NCBI RefSeq assembly: GCF_000019085.1
Contig: NC_010321.1
Span: forward strand, 62,001 to 126,000
Direction of reading: 5' to 3'
From: Thermoanaerobacter pseudethanolicus ATCC 33223
GTDB taxonomy: Bacteria; Bacillota; Thermoanaerobacteria; Thermoanaerobacterales; Thermoanaerobacteraceae
Length of the DNA stretch: 64,000 nucleotides
Shown here: positions 1 through 8,700 of the stretch, piece after piece
Position numbering within the stretch: the stretch's first letter is position 1
How the letters are laid out: each line of letters begins with the position of its first letter
The notes under the pieces: model-generated
What the model saw: only the letters and a program-made list of their open reading frames with translations
Told to the model about the DNA's origin: nothing
The model's database searches: none
Made by a program: the position numbers and the translations under genes

Positions 1-2
1 TT

Positions 3-638
3 TTGAGCTTTAAAGGTTTTACTTTATTAGGTTTTACACTTCCTGTTATGCTTTATTATCTTATAGACTATATTTTAGACTATTTAGGGAGAAGAAAAAT
101 AAGAAAAACTGAAGAGCAGTTTAGAGATTTTGTTAAAATGCTAGGAGCATATCTTAAAATGGTACCAAGCTTTGCTGGAGCTTTTATAAAGGCAGCTGAG
201 GAAGCTGAAAATCCTTTAAAAGAGCACACAGACAGAGTTCTAAGGAGATTTCAGTTAGGAGAAGATTTAGAAGAAGCATTAAAAGAATTTAAAAATATAG
301 AAAGCACATATATAAAAGTATGGATTGACAGCATTATTTTTGCAGTGAGGATGAAATCTGATTTATCGAGAGTGTGTGAGAGGACAGCTAAAAAACTTTA
401 TGAGAGAATAAAAATGTCAAACAGAATTGCTGCCATGACTGTGCAGGCAAAATCTTTAATGGTTTCTCTGGTAGGCATTATGGCTTTTATGATTGTTTCA
501 ACAGTGTCAGTTAGCCCTGATTTTATCAGGACTTTTTCTTCTCCTATAGGGAAATTAGTAATTGCTTATGCTGCTTTGAGCTACTTTATATCAACACTTT
601 ATATTCTAAAAAGAATAGACAGGGAGATGGAACTATGA
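3..638 (+). CDS. TadB-like type II secretion/pilus assembly membrane protein (5' partial)
   Basis: The protein resembles the T2SS F domain of TadB-type inner-membrane platform proteins. It has an N-terminal hydrophobic segment (about residues 5-27), a long helical cytoplasmic stretch, and two C-terminal membrane segments (about 150-170 and 182-203). The frame is open to the window edge and the visible TTG has no room for a ribosome site, so the N-terminus probably lies upstream. It overlaps the next gene by 4 bases, which suggests an operon. It would act with the TadC-like protein as the platform for pilin export. The paired T2SF-like genes next to a pilin support this; the sequence alone is divergent. 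Confidence 0.6.
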   Translation: MSFKGFTLLGFTLPVMLYYLIDYILDYLGRRKIRKTEEQFRDFVKMLGAYLKMVPSFAGAFIKAAEEAENPLKEHTDRVLRRFQLGEDLEEALKEFKNIESTYIKVWIDSIIFAVRMKSDLSRVCERTAKKLYERIKMSNRIAAMTVQAKSLMVSLVGIMAFMIVSTVSVSPDFIRTFSSPIGKLVIAYAALSYFISTLYILKRIDREMEL

Positions 639-1384
639 GAAAGATTGTTTCAGAAAAACACCTTCAAAAACTTGGAATAAGACAGGACATGATAGAAAAG
701 TGGGATAAGGAAATTAAAGCAGTCGGAGGAGTGAAAATATTTTTTTTTAAAGCTCATGATGTACTTGAGCTTTTTTCTTTTGGAGTTCTAATTTTGGGAG
801 GCCTTATAGTTTTGTCAGTAGTAGGAACAGTAAACGGGGCAAATATTTTTGCTCTTTTATCTGTAGTTACAGGTTCAATTATTATGTTCTATCAATACTG
901 GAAAAAACCAATAGACAGCTACAGGGAGAGCTTCTATAAAGAAGAAGAGCTCCCTGCTGCTATAGAAATCTTTATAAATGGTTTGGAGGTGGGAATGAAT
1001 AAAGAAAATATTATCAGCTACATTGTTAGAACTAGAGAGGGGGTGGTAAGAGATTTATTACATGAGGCACAGGTAAGGCTCGACACAGGAAGCTCTTTAA
1101 AAGATGCACTCACTTATGCAGCTTCTAAAAGTTTAAATGACCACTTTAAAAGATTTGTAAAAATTATTACAGGAGAATTTGCATCTGAACAAGATATTAA
1201 AGAAAATTTAGAAGAACTTTTAGATGAAGTAAGAGAAATAAATTACAATAAAAAGACGGAAAGTGCATCTGTGCTTGACAACAGCTTATTCTTCCCTATT
1301 TTCTTAGGGTACTTTATCCCAATTTTAATAATCTTTGCACTGCCTTTTGTTCTGTCTTTAAAAGGCTTTTTTAATTTGTTTTAA
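635..1384 (+). CDS. TadC-like pilus assembly membrane protein
   Basis: This 249-residue protein has two hydrophobic segments near residues 45-90, a helical cytoplasmic T2SF-like region, and a C-terminal membrane segment near 217-240. It starts at an ATG overlapping the end of the preceding TadB-like gene, so the two are probably translationally coupled. TadB and TadC normally form the inner-membrane platform of Flp/Tad pili. The pilin gene follows 34 bases downstream behind a strong AAGGAGG site. The assignment comes mainly from layout and topology. Confidence 0.6.
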   Translation: MRKIVSEKHLQKLGIRQDMIEKWDKEIKAVGGVKIFFFKAHDVLELFSFGVLILGGLIVLSVVGTVNGANIFALLSVVTGSIIMFYQYWKKPIDSYRESFYKEEELPAAIEIFINGLEVGMNKENIISYIVRTREGVVRDLLHEAQVRLDTGSSLKDALTYAASKSLNDHFKRFVKIITGEFASEQDIKENLEELLDEVREINYNKKTESASVLDNSLFFPIFLGYFIPILIIFALPFVLSLKGFFNLF

Positions 1385-1417
1385 AAAATAACAAAAATTT
1401 CAAGGAGGTAGATTTTA

Positions 1418-1639
1418 ATGATTAGAAATATGTTAATGAAAGTTCAAAACATGGTGAGAAAATTTTTAAAAGACAGAAAGGGTGAGAGTCATCTTTTGTC
1501 TGTTATAGGGATGATAGCAATAGTTGTAGGAATACTTGTTGTGGTATCACCTACTATAAGGACAAATGTTTCAAATATGGTTACAAATGCTCTCAATACT
1601 GCTTCTGGCTTCTTCTCCAATGCCGTTCAAGGCAAGTGA
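1418..1639 (+). CDS. Small Flp-type pilin-like protein
   Basis: This 73-residue protein has a basic N-terminus, then KGESH followed by one hydrophobic segment (about residues 28-47) and a short polar tail. That is the layout of Flp/class III pilins: charged leader, processing site with G and E, hydrophobic helix. A strong AAGGAGG ribosome site precedes the ATG. It lies between the platform genes and two pseudopilin genes, so it is the likely major pilin of the Tad-like system. The likely processing point is near the Gly-Glu at residues 23-24 (inference). Confidence 0.6.
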   Translation: MIRNMLMKVQNMVRKFLKDRKGESHLLSVIGMIAIVVGILVVVSPTIRTNVSNMVTNALNTASGFFSNAVQGK

Positions 1640-1655
1640 TAAACAAGTGATAAAG

Positions 1656-2039
1656 ATGATAAGAAGATTTTTAAAAGACAACAGGGGAGCTTCGCAGCTT
1701 ATTTCTACAGCTGCCCTGCTCCCTATCCTCCTTTTTATCATGGCTTCTATAGTTAATATTTCTGTTGTAAGCAACATGCAGACATTGGTCAATGAAGCAG
1801 CCTTTGAAGGAGCGAGGATAGGAATAAAGTCAGACACTCCAGAGCAGACTGCTCAGATGGCTGTACTTAATTTTGGGGATGGAATAACTGGATGGAAAAT
1901 GGGAGACAGGCTTGCTGTTAGTACATCACTAAAAAATGACATGCTCACAGTAGAAGTTAGATATACTTTTTACCTTTTAGGAGGGCAGCAGAAGACTCTT
2001 GTGGGAAGAAGCTCTTTAAGGATAGGTGATACGCCGTGA
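1656..2039 (+). CDS. TadE-like pseudopilin
   Basis: The protein starts with a basic stretch and NRGASQ, followed by a hydrophobic segment (residues about 12-35) and a soluble domain with 'NEAAFEGAR', a pattern typical of TadE-like pseudopilins. The frame is open further upstream, but that part overlaps the pilin gene in another frame; ATG 1656 or GTG 1647 is the likely start. Neither has a clear ribosome site, so translation may be coupled to the pilin. It overlaps the next gene by four bases. Confidence 0.6.
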   Translation: MIRRFLKDNRGASQLISTAALLPILLFIMASIVNISVVSNMQTLVNEAAFEGARIGIKSDTPEQTAQMAVLNFGDGITGWKMGDRLAVSTSLKNDMLTVEVRYTFYLLGGQQKTLVGRSSLRIGDTP

Positions 2040-2443
2040 GTATTCTAAAAAGATTTTTTCAGGACAAAAGAGGAGATGCTGTCCTTCTTTTTTTAATTTT
2101 CTTAGTCTTTTTATCACTTCTTTTTATGCAGGTAGTCTACTATGTCACAAATGGTATAAGTGCAAGGGAATACCTTGTCAAGGTATGTGATGAAATAGCC
2201 TACAATATCTCTTTAAATGCCCTTGATATAAATAGTGCAGAAAAAGGAGAAGTAGTTATTGATATTACAAAAGCTAATAAATACGCAGAAGATACATTTA
2301 AAAACTTAAATATACCTACAAAAAATATAATTGTAGAAATAAAAAACAATTACGTTTATGTAACTATTGTTGTCGATGGAAGCTATTACAAAACCACAAC
2401 TGATTTTGTTATAACAGGAATGGCTAAAGTGAGGGATATATGA
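2036..2443 (+). CDS. TadE/TadF-like pseudopilin (DUF4320-like)
   Basis: A 135-residue protein with a basic N-terminus containing DKRGDA, one strong hydrophobic helix (about residues 15-38) and an extracytoplasmic domain rich in beta-prone stretches. The layout matches a minor pseudopilin of Tad systems; the DUF4320 label is a tentative recall. GTG 2036 overlaps the stop of the TadE-like gene and its own stop overlaps the next start, so the run is tightly coupled. It probably primes or caps the pilus. Confidence 0.5.
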   Translation: MSILKRFFQDKRGDAVLLFLIFLVFLSLLFMQVVYYVTNGISAREYLVKVCDEIAYNISLNALDINSAEKGEVVIDITKANKYAEDTFKNLNIPTKNIIVEIKNNYVYVTIVVDGSYYKTTTDFVITGMAKVRDI

Positions 2444-3261
2444 TGAAGGTATTAATTATATCAAATGATAGGGAATATATTAAAAGAGCAAAAAAAAATT
2501 ATGTAGATGCTGATGTAGTTTTCTCTACAGAGAGCGCAGAAATTATTGTTAGAAAAAATAGATATGATTTTATTGTAAGTAATATGTTAGGTAAGAAATT
2601 TAACAATATAGAAGTAAAAGATATAGAAGAGTATAAAAGTAAAAATTTTATAACTACAAAGCAGGAAGTTATTGCTGTTTATTCTTTCAAAGGTGGGGTA
2701 GGGAAAACTACGCTTGTGAAAACACTTTTTGAAAACTTCAATAAAGATGTAAAAGTCCTTATAGTAGATTTGAATTTTCAGGATGGAGGTTCTGATTTAA
2801 GTTTTGCTTTGGACCTTCCTGTACTTCCTCATATCGGAATGTGGCTTAGAGAAAGAATAAAAGAGAGTTTTTTTGAAAATTTAATTGAGTATAGTCCAAA
2901 TGTATTTATACTTCAGTCCCCTCCTAAAGTGAGTCTTGTAAAAGATATTAGCGGAAATGATATTGATACAATTGTGAAATTTGCAAGAAGTAAGTTTGAT
3001 GTGATAATTTTTGACCTCCCGGATGAATTTAACGAAATTGTTAAGGCTGCGCTTGATAATGCTTCAAAAATAATTGTATTATCTCAAGGTACAAAAGGAG
3101 AATTGGCAAGGATGAAGGAGTTTCCTTATGAGTATCTAACACTTTTTATAAAGCCTGAAAAAGGGTTTGGAAAGTATGCAAAAATGCTTAATTTAAAATA
3201 TGAAATTATTGATAATATTAAAAAAGAGATAGACAGAGTATATGATTTTATATTATTGTAG
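2443..3261 (+). CDS. TadZ/CpaE-like ParA/MinD-family ATPase
   Basis: The first ~75 residues look like a receiver-like or localisation domain. They are followed by a ParA/MinD ATPase core with the deviant Walker A 'SFKGGVGKTT' (about residues 84-93), a 'LIVDLNFQDGG' segment and 'VIIFDLPDEF' as the Walker B region. CpaE/TadZ proteins have this layout and place Tad machines in the cell. ATG 2443 has GAGG at good distance; ATG 2440 is also possible and overlaps the previous stop. It is the last gene of the tight pilus operon; the next 380 bases are noncoding and structured. Confidence 0.65.
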   Translation: MKVLIISNDREYIKRAKKNYVDADVVFSTESAEIIVRKNRYDFIVSNMLGKKFNNIEVKDIEEYKSKNFITTKQEVIAVYSFKGGVGKTTLVKTLFENFNKDVKVLIVDLNFQDGGSDLSFALDLPVLPHIGMWLRERIKESFFENLIEYSPNVFILQSPPKVSLVKDISGNDIDTIVKFARSKFDVIIFDLPDEFNEIVKAALDNASKIIVLSQGTKGELARMKEFPYEYLTLFIKPEKGFGKYAKMLNLKYEIIDNIKKEIDRVYDFILL

Positions 3262-3320
3262 TAAAATGCAAGAAAAAAATTGCTTATTTTTTGTTCGGAC
3301 TATTTTTTCTTATCTTCCTT

Positions 3321-3419
3321 AGCGGTCCGGATTTTTCATTTTCGCTTTGCTCAAAACAAAAATCCGAATTAATAGAGCACCACCGCAGACGGCATACGCC
3401 GCAGCGGTCGTGCTTTTTT
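3321..3419 (+). repeat. 99-bp repeat, copy 1, with terminator hairpin
   Basis: This block is identical base for base to 17379-17477. It contains a hairpin with arms CGGATTTTT and AAAAATCCG, then a GC-rich hairpin (AGCAC...GTGCT with an inner CCGC/GCGG part and a CGGC/GCCG tip) followed by a run of seven T. The second hairpin has the form of a rho-independent terminator for the pilus operon. A structured RNA-like segment follows both copies. Confidence 0.8.
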
Positions 3420-3453
3420 TATATTTTCGGGTCTTTTCTTGTAAGTATATTTA

Positions 3454-3614
3454 AAATTTGCCTCCCGCTTTTAAGATTATACGCCTGCTCTGTTTCCGGT
3501 TAAGGTGCCTTCGAGCATATCCTCCCTCGCTGCACTCGGTCCGGTATCCCTCGACTCCACCTTGACCTCCAATTCGCAGGCTGTTTTTCCTGTTTACTGC
3601 CGGGAGGCAAATTT
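3454..3614 (+). ncRNA. Candidate structured RNA, copy 1
   Basis: A 14-bp perfect closing stem (3454-3467 with 3601-3614) encloses GCCTGC/GCAGGC (3483-3488/3576-3581) and a stem GGTTAAGGTG/CACCTTGACC (3498-3507/3558-3567) with one G-T wobble. The apical part 3513-3552 is nearly identical to that in copy 2 at 17478-17644, while both outer stems differ between copies and still pair. A ribosome site and a short ORF follow directly. No known RNA family is recognised; it could be a cis-regulatory leader or a trans-acting RNA of the element. Confidence 0.55.
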
Positions 3615-3644
3615 GATTTTGAATTTTTAGGGAGGTGCTTGTAA

Positions 3645-3839
3645 GTGAGCATGAAAGAGATGAGAGACAAAGTTATGGAGTTTTTGAGGGAACATTTGGA
3701 GATTGATGAGTTTACTTTAGAAGACTGTAATTTTATGCCGGGAGGTGTTTTTGTGAAGGATAGAGAGGGCAAAAGTATGCTGTTTTTTTACGACTTTAAA
3801 AAAGATAAAGTGGACTACTGGTTTGGAGATGAAAAATAA
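3645..3839 (+). CDS. Small hypothetical protein
   Basis: A 64-residue acidic protein preceded by a good GGGAGGTG site, starting at GTG 3645 or ATG 3651. It has no membrane segment. The pattern of short beta-prone stretches ('GGVFVKDREGKSMLFFYDF') suggests a small folded domain. It directly follows the structured RNA-like segment, so that segment may control it. I recognise no family. Codon use is like its neighbours and the ribosome site is strong, so I think it is real. Confidence 0.5.
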   Translation: MSMKEMRDKVMEFLREHLEIDEFTLEDCNFMPGGVFVKDREGKSMLFFYDFKKDKVDYWFGDEK

Positions 3840-3924
3840 TTAGAGAATTTTATAAAAAATACTATCAAATGATTGTAAAATTATTTAAGATATGATAAAA
3901 TATTAAATGAAAGGAGTATATACT

Positions 3925-4278
3925 ATGGCCCAAATTGAGGAAATTAAAAAATTCCTCAATGATGCTAAAGAATTGATGAAAGCAGGTACTTTCGACTTTG
4001 TCCCACGAAAGAAAAATATGGATTCAATTAAAGAAGCTGGCCTAACAATTAAACATGTTAAAGAGATTATTATGGATTTAACGTACAAAAATTATTATAG
4101 AGGTCCTAGTGTAGATGTAGGCAGTAATAGACAGGGTTCTATATGGGAATTTGGGTATGATATTGAAGGAACGGACTTTTACATAAAACTTAAAATTGAA
4201 CAAAGGGGAGAAAAAGAATGTTTGGTGTGTCTTTCTTTCCATATAGCAGAATATCCGTTAATTTATCCATATAAATGA
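3925..4278 (+). CDS. mqsR: MqsR-family toxin (putative mRNA interferase)
   Basis: The protein (117 residues) resembles Firmicutes MqsR-family toxins: N-terminal helices, then 'FVPRKKN', a helix 'IKHVKEIIMDLT', a central 'YYRGPS' and 'WEFGYDI', and the family-type end 'CLSFHIAEYPLIYPYK'. MqsR toxins cleave mRNA with a RelE-like fold. ATG 3925 has AAAGGAG ten bases upstream. The MqsA-like gene follows 13 bases later, the usual toxin-first order. A 10-bp palindrome AGTATATACT (3915-3924) lies between ribosome site and start and could be an operator. Confidence 0.75.
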   Translation: MAQIEEIKKFLNDAKELMKAGTFDFVPRKKNMDSIKEAGLTIKHVKEIIMDLTYKNYYRGPSVDVGSNRQGSIWEFGYDIEGTDFYIKLKIEQRGEKECLVCLSFHIAEYPLIYPYK

Positions 4279-4291
4279 GGAGGTGGAAAGT

Positions 4292-4873
4292 GTGAAAAAG
4301 TTTTGCCCTGTTTGCGGGATAGAGCAAGAAACAGAGATAATTGAAAAAGAAGAAGCATCGAACGTCAGAGGAGATGAAATAAAGGCTTTAGCAAGAATAA
4401 GGGTATGCAGTGTGTGTGGTGAGGAGCTGTTTGATGAGGAATTAGAGGAAGGAAACATAAAGAGAGTTTACGACATATATAGGGAAAAGCACGGCATACT
4501 TTCAACAAAGGAAATAAGAAATATTAGAGAAAATTACGGCTTAAGTCAAAGGGCTTTTGCGAAACTTTTGGGCATAGGCGAAGCTTCTATTGCAAGGTAT
4601 GAGACCGGAGCTTTACCTGAAAAGTCTTTAAGTAACTTGCTAATGCTCTTAAAAGACCCAAAAAACATGGAAAAACTTCTTGAGAAAAATGAAGATGTTT
4701 TAAGCCAGAGAGAAAAAGCAAGACTGATACGGAGGATAGAAGAGATGAAAGAAGAGAGAGAAAATACTCTTAAAATTTCTGAAGAGCTCTATAAATTACT
4801 GGAAGAGAAAGCTAAAAGAGAAGGAAAAACTACCGATAAATTTGTTGAAGAGATTTTAATTAAAGTGATTTAA
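4292..4873 (+). CDS. mqsA: MqsA-family antitoxin, zinc-finger plus HTH
   Basis: The N-terminal domain has two CxxC pairs (Cys5/Cys8 and Cys39/Cys42) for zinc, followed by an Xre-type HTH (about residues 72-130, with 'GLSQRAFAKLLGIGEASIARYE'-like spacing). This is the MqsA plan. A charged ~60-residue C-terminal extension is longer than in classical MqsA. GTG 4292 is chosen because AGGAGG lies 9 bases upstream, while GTG 4283 abuts it. MqsA neutralises MqsR and represses the operon through its HTH. In element 1 the pair probably acts in maintenance. Confidence 0.75.
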   Translation: MKKFCPVCGIEQETEIIEKEEASNVRGDEIKALARIRVCSVCGEELFDEELEEGNIKRVYDIYREKHGILSTKEIRNIRENYGLSQRAFAKLLGIGEASIARYETGALPEKSLSNLLMLLKDPKNMEKLLEKNEDVLSQREKARLIRRIEEMKEERENTLKISEELYKLLEEKAKREGKTTDKFVEEILIKVI

Positions 4874-4952
4874 ATAGAATGAAGTTGATATAATTTTCCA
4901 TATATTTTTCTAATTTATGTTATAATTATATTAACGGAAAGGAGATGATTCC

Positions 4953-5621
4953 ATGATAGACATAAAAAGAACAATAGCAATAGTAGGCATAGGCTTATTG
5001 GTAGGCTCTGCTACAATAGCAGCGCCGAAATTAATAGAGACATACAAAGAAAAGAAAGCTGCTGCGGTACAGGAACAAGTGCAGGAGCAGAAAGAGACAC
5101 AACAGCAGCAGCAAGAACAACAAGAACAAATACAACAAGAAGAGCAAAAACAAGAACAAACTCAAGAGGAAGTACAGCAGCAACAACAGGAGCAGGTACA
5201 AAATCAAGAACAAGTACAACAGCAGGAACAAAAACAACAGCAAGAGCAAAACAAAACAGCAGTAACAAATACAAAAACGACTACAACAACTAATACAACA
5301 ACTAAGAACAGCACAACTACAAGTACAAAATCAACGACTACAACCAAAACAACAACATCAACAACCACAACGGAAACAACGACACCGACAACTACAACTA
5401 TAACGTCTAATACAACGTCTAATACGACGTCATCAGGCACTACTACATCATCAGAAAATACAACTTCAAGTGGAACAACTACATCCAGTGGAACAACTTC
5501 AAGTAGCGGAAGCAGTTCAAGTGGAAGTAGTTCGGGTAGTGGTAGTTCAAATACTTCAGATGATGGTGTAAAAGAATCTGAATATGATGGAGATATACCC
5601 GGTCCTCCACCACCGCCATAA
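4953..5621 (+). CDS. Membrane-anchored low-complexity Gln/Thr/Ser-rich protein
   Basis: One N-terminal membrane segment (about residues 6-24) is followed by a Gln/Glu-rich stretch, a Thr-rich stretch with Asn and Lys, a Ser/Gly-rich stretch, and an end of five prolines after 'DGDIPG'. The composition resembles a cell-wall-spanning stalk. AAAGGAG precedes the ATG. It precedes the large surface protein and a terminator at 5660-5686 lies between them. The long antisense frames here are artefacts of the repeats. Function unknown; wall-spanning or adhesin-like is inference. Confidence 0.6.
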   Translation: MIDIKRTIAIVGIGLLVGSATIAAPKLIETYKEKKAAAVQEQVQEQKETQQQQQEQQEQIQQEEQKQEQTQEEVQQQQQEQVQNQEQVQQQEQKQQQEQNKTAVTNTKTTTTTNTTTKNSTTTSTKSTTTTKTTTSTTTTETTTPTTTTITSNTTSNTTSSGTTTSSENTTSSGTTTSSGTTSSSGSSSSGSSSGSGSSNTSDDGVKESEYDGDIPGPPPPP

Positions 5622-5659
5622 ATAATAAATAAGGTAAAACTTAATATAGAATAACAGAA

Positions 5660-5686
5660 AGAGATGTTATCCGCATCTCTTTTTTT
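5660..5686 (+). terminator. Rho-independent terminator
   Basis: Arms AGAGATG (5660-5666) and CATCTCT (5674-5680) are followed by six T. It closes the transcript of the low-complexity protein gene. Confidence 0.75.
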
Positions 5687-5712
5687 ATTATTTTTTTGGA
5701 GGTGATTTTTCT

Positions 5713-8700
5713 GTGTCAAAAATTAAAGTAAACAAACGCAAAATAATTGTTTTTACTGTTATAGGAATTTTATTATTAGCCTTTATACTAAAAGGCTTGG
5801 CATATATGGATATTATATCTTTCGGTTTCAATCAAAACCGAACGAGATATAATTATGAGATGTACGGTGGAATAGCAGCAACACAGGTCACAAGCACAAC
5901 AAGGGCTAAGCTGGGATGGTATGTTACTGGCTTAGGGCAAAGCTTAAGCCAGCCTTTGATAATAAGCCCAAAAGAATTAGGTATCAATGCTTCTCAGCCA
6001 ATAGTTATAGCGTTCAATGGCAATAATTTGTATGCTTATGAAAGTATATCTCCATACTCAAAAAGTTTATACGATTTTAATACAAGCACAAGTCCCTACA
6101 CATTTACACCCAAAATTGTTCCAAACAGCAATAAAAAATGGGGGCCTTTGCCTGTATATGGGTCTTCCACAGTACCAGCCAATCCATCTGGCAGCCATCC
6201 AACCTATTATGTATCACCAAACGGTAACAAGTACATTGCAGCAGGTTCAAAGGATGGATATGTTTTTATATACCAAATAATAAATGGCTCGCCTGTTTTA
6301 AAAGTAAGAATCAATACAACAACGGGAGGCGGTACTGATATAGTTTCTGCTCCACTTATGATGAGATGGCAGGGATATAATATTGTGGTGGTAGGAGATG
6401 GGAACGGAGGACATGTTTCAATAGGCTATTTTACCGATGATTTTAGCGATGTTGGAATTACAGATATCGCATTAGGCACCACTTATACACGTATAAGCTC
6501 ATCAGCAGCACCAGTAAACGCAGGAGAAACATCACCTGAAACAGGCTTTATAATCGGTACAACACATGAGCCTAACAAAACCGCAGATGGCTATCTTTAC
6601 AGAATTAGATTTAGTGATTTATTCAATGTCATTTCATCTTCAACAATATCTTCAAGAACAGACATCTTAAAATTAGGCAGCACAGGAAATGGAGTTAAGA
6701 TACTTCAAGAAACGCTTAATATTATAGGCTATTCTCTTGTTGAAGATGGACAATTTGGTTCAGGAACTGAAGCAGCAGTCAGAGATTTTCAAAGTAAAAA
6801 TGGGCTTACGGTAGATGGAATAGTCGGACCACAAACGTGGCAAAAGCTTGGGAGTAAATTAACAAGAACTTATATAAGACCTGTATATCAATGGAACTAT
6901 GCATGGGGAATAAATATTTCAAAAGCCTATGCTGGTGCAGGCATAGGTATTCCAGCAAGTTTTTCAGTAGACGGCTCAAACGCCTACTTCACTGATGTGC
7001 TTGGTGGTATCTACAAAATAAATAATATCTTCAGCAGCACCTTAAATCTTACAGTAAACGGAAACCTTAGGAATACAAACAACCTTGTTAACCATTCCCC
7101 AGCTGTAGACGATAGATATTTATACATTCCATATTATTATTCAGATAGTTCAAAACAACACGGAAAAATTGTTGTTTTAGATAAAAATAATTTAAATGTT
7201 ATAAAACAAATAGATTTTTCTTCCTCCAGTTTAAAATCTCAACTACCTAATTCTCCAAACTATATCGTATATTCTGCTGTTTCTGTCGGAGCAGACAGAA
7301 TATATGCTAATGTAGGAAATTATTTTGTCACGATCAAAAAATCTGACTGGACAATAGATGGAGATGGAACAATACAATTAAATGCTCCAGCTACAGGAGA
7401 AGTTTCTATAGCACACGGTTTAGTTGCAACAGAAACTTCTGATGGAATATACGTATATTACCTTGCGAAAAATGGTATAGATTTGGCAATTACAAACGTA
7501 AATCCAATAGGCTATATGGAGCCAAATAAAAATTACACTGTGCAGGTCACAGTAAGTTTAGGTAATAGTTCAACAAGTATTCCTGCAACAGTAGCCTTAT
7601 ATGATGCAGGAAGTTTTAATTTCAATACAGTTATAACCGGAGACCCTGTAAGACTCAATACTGCAAATGCTGTAGCAAGTGCACAAATCACTTTAAGTCC
7701 CAACAGTTCTCAAACAGTCAATTTAAGCTTTACAGGGACAAGTTCAGATAGAAACTTAATAGCAGTAGTACAGCCCAATCCACCATCAAATCCAGACTCT
7801 TATTTGCAGTACTGGGATTATAATCAAACAAACAATACAAGGCAGTTTACTGCACCTGCAAAAAGGTTGGTGGATTTATATGTCACTAATCTTAATGCAG
7901 GAACTTCAAACATGGTAGGAGGGCACACCTACACAGGTTCAGTAGTAGTAGGACTCCAAAATGCTTCTTTTATATCAGGATATCCAGTTACGGGAACATT
8001 AAAGATATATGATGCAGCTAATCCATCTTCGCCATTCAAAACTCAAACAGTGTCATTTACAAGCAATACTACACAGACAGTCAGTTTTAACTACACAGGA
8101 AAATCGTCTGATATGATACTAGTAGCAGAAATATCATTAGCAAGTGCTGATAAATATTATGAGACTAACCTTTCCAATAATAAGATACAAACACTTGTTA
8201 AAGCGAACAATGGAGTGGATTTATATATTGCAAGCATAAATCCGGGAACTACCTATGTAGTCCCTGATGAAACCTACACAGGCTCTGTAACAGTGGGACT
8301 GCAGAAAAGCTATGCATTCCCTGTTAATGGTGTTGTAAAAGTTTATGACAAAGCTGATTCTTCTGTGTTTTTAACAAAATCTGTGCAGTTTAACAGTAAC
8401 TCCACACAGACATTCAGCTTCAGCTATCCTGGAAAAAATACTGACATTACTCTGGTAGCTGAAATACAATTAACAGATACAAATAAATATGATTTAGACT
8501 TAAGCAACAACAAAAAGGAAGTTACAGTGCCTTATTCGTCAGAAATGGATAAGCTAAGAGGTACTGTAACAATATCAAAAACACCTCAATATGTGTTTAC
8601 TAACAAGCACACGAGAGAAGACGGCTCTGTCTGCGATATGACTCTGAACATTTCATACACCTTTAACAAAAAAATCACCAGCATAAGAGCAGTACACGTG

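Noticed and set aside
3291-3503. 70-codon frame through the first 99-bp repeat
   Set aside because: It crosses a terminator hairpin and the candidate RNA, and the second copy of the block does not keep the frame.
3454-3614. HEARO/omega RNA of an IscB-like element
   Set aside because: The sequence does not resemble the omega RNAs I know and no HNH or RuvC nuclease gene lies near either copy.
5011-5719. Antisense Leu/Val-rich frames opposite the low-complexity protein
   Set aside because: They mirror CAA, ACA and AGT codon repeats on the coding strand and have no start signals.
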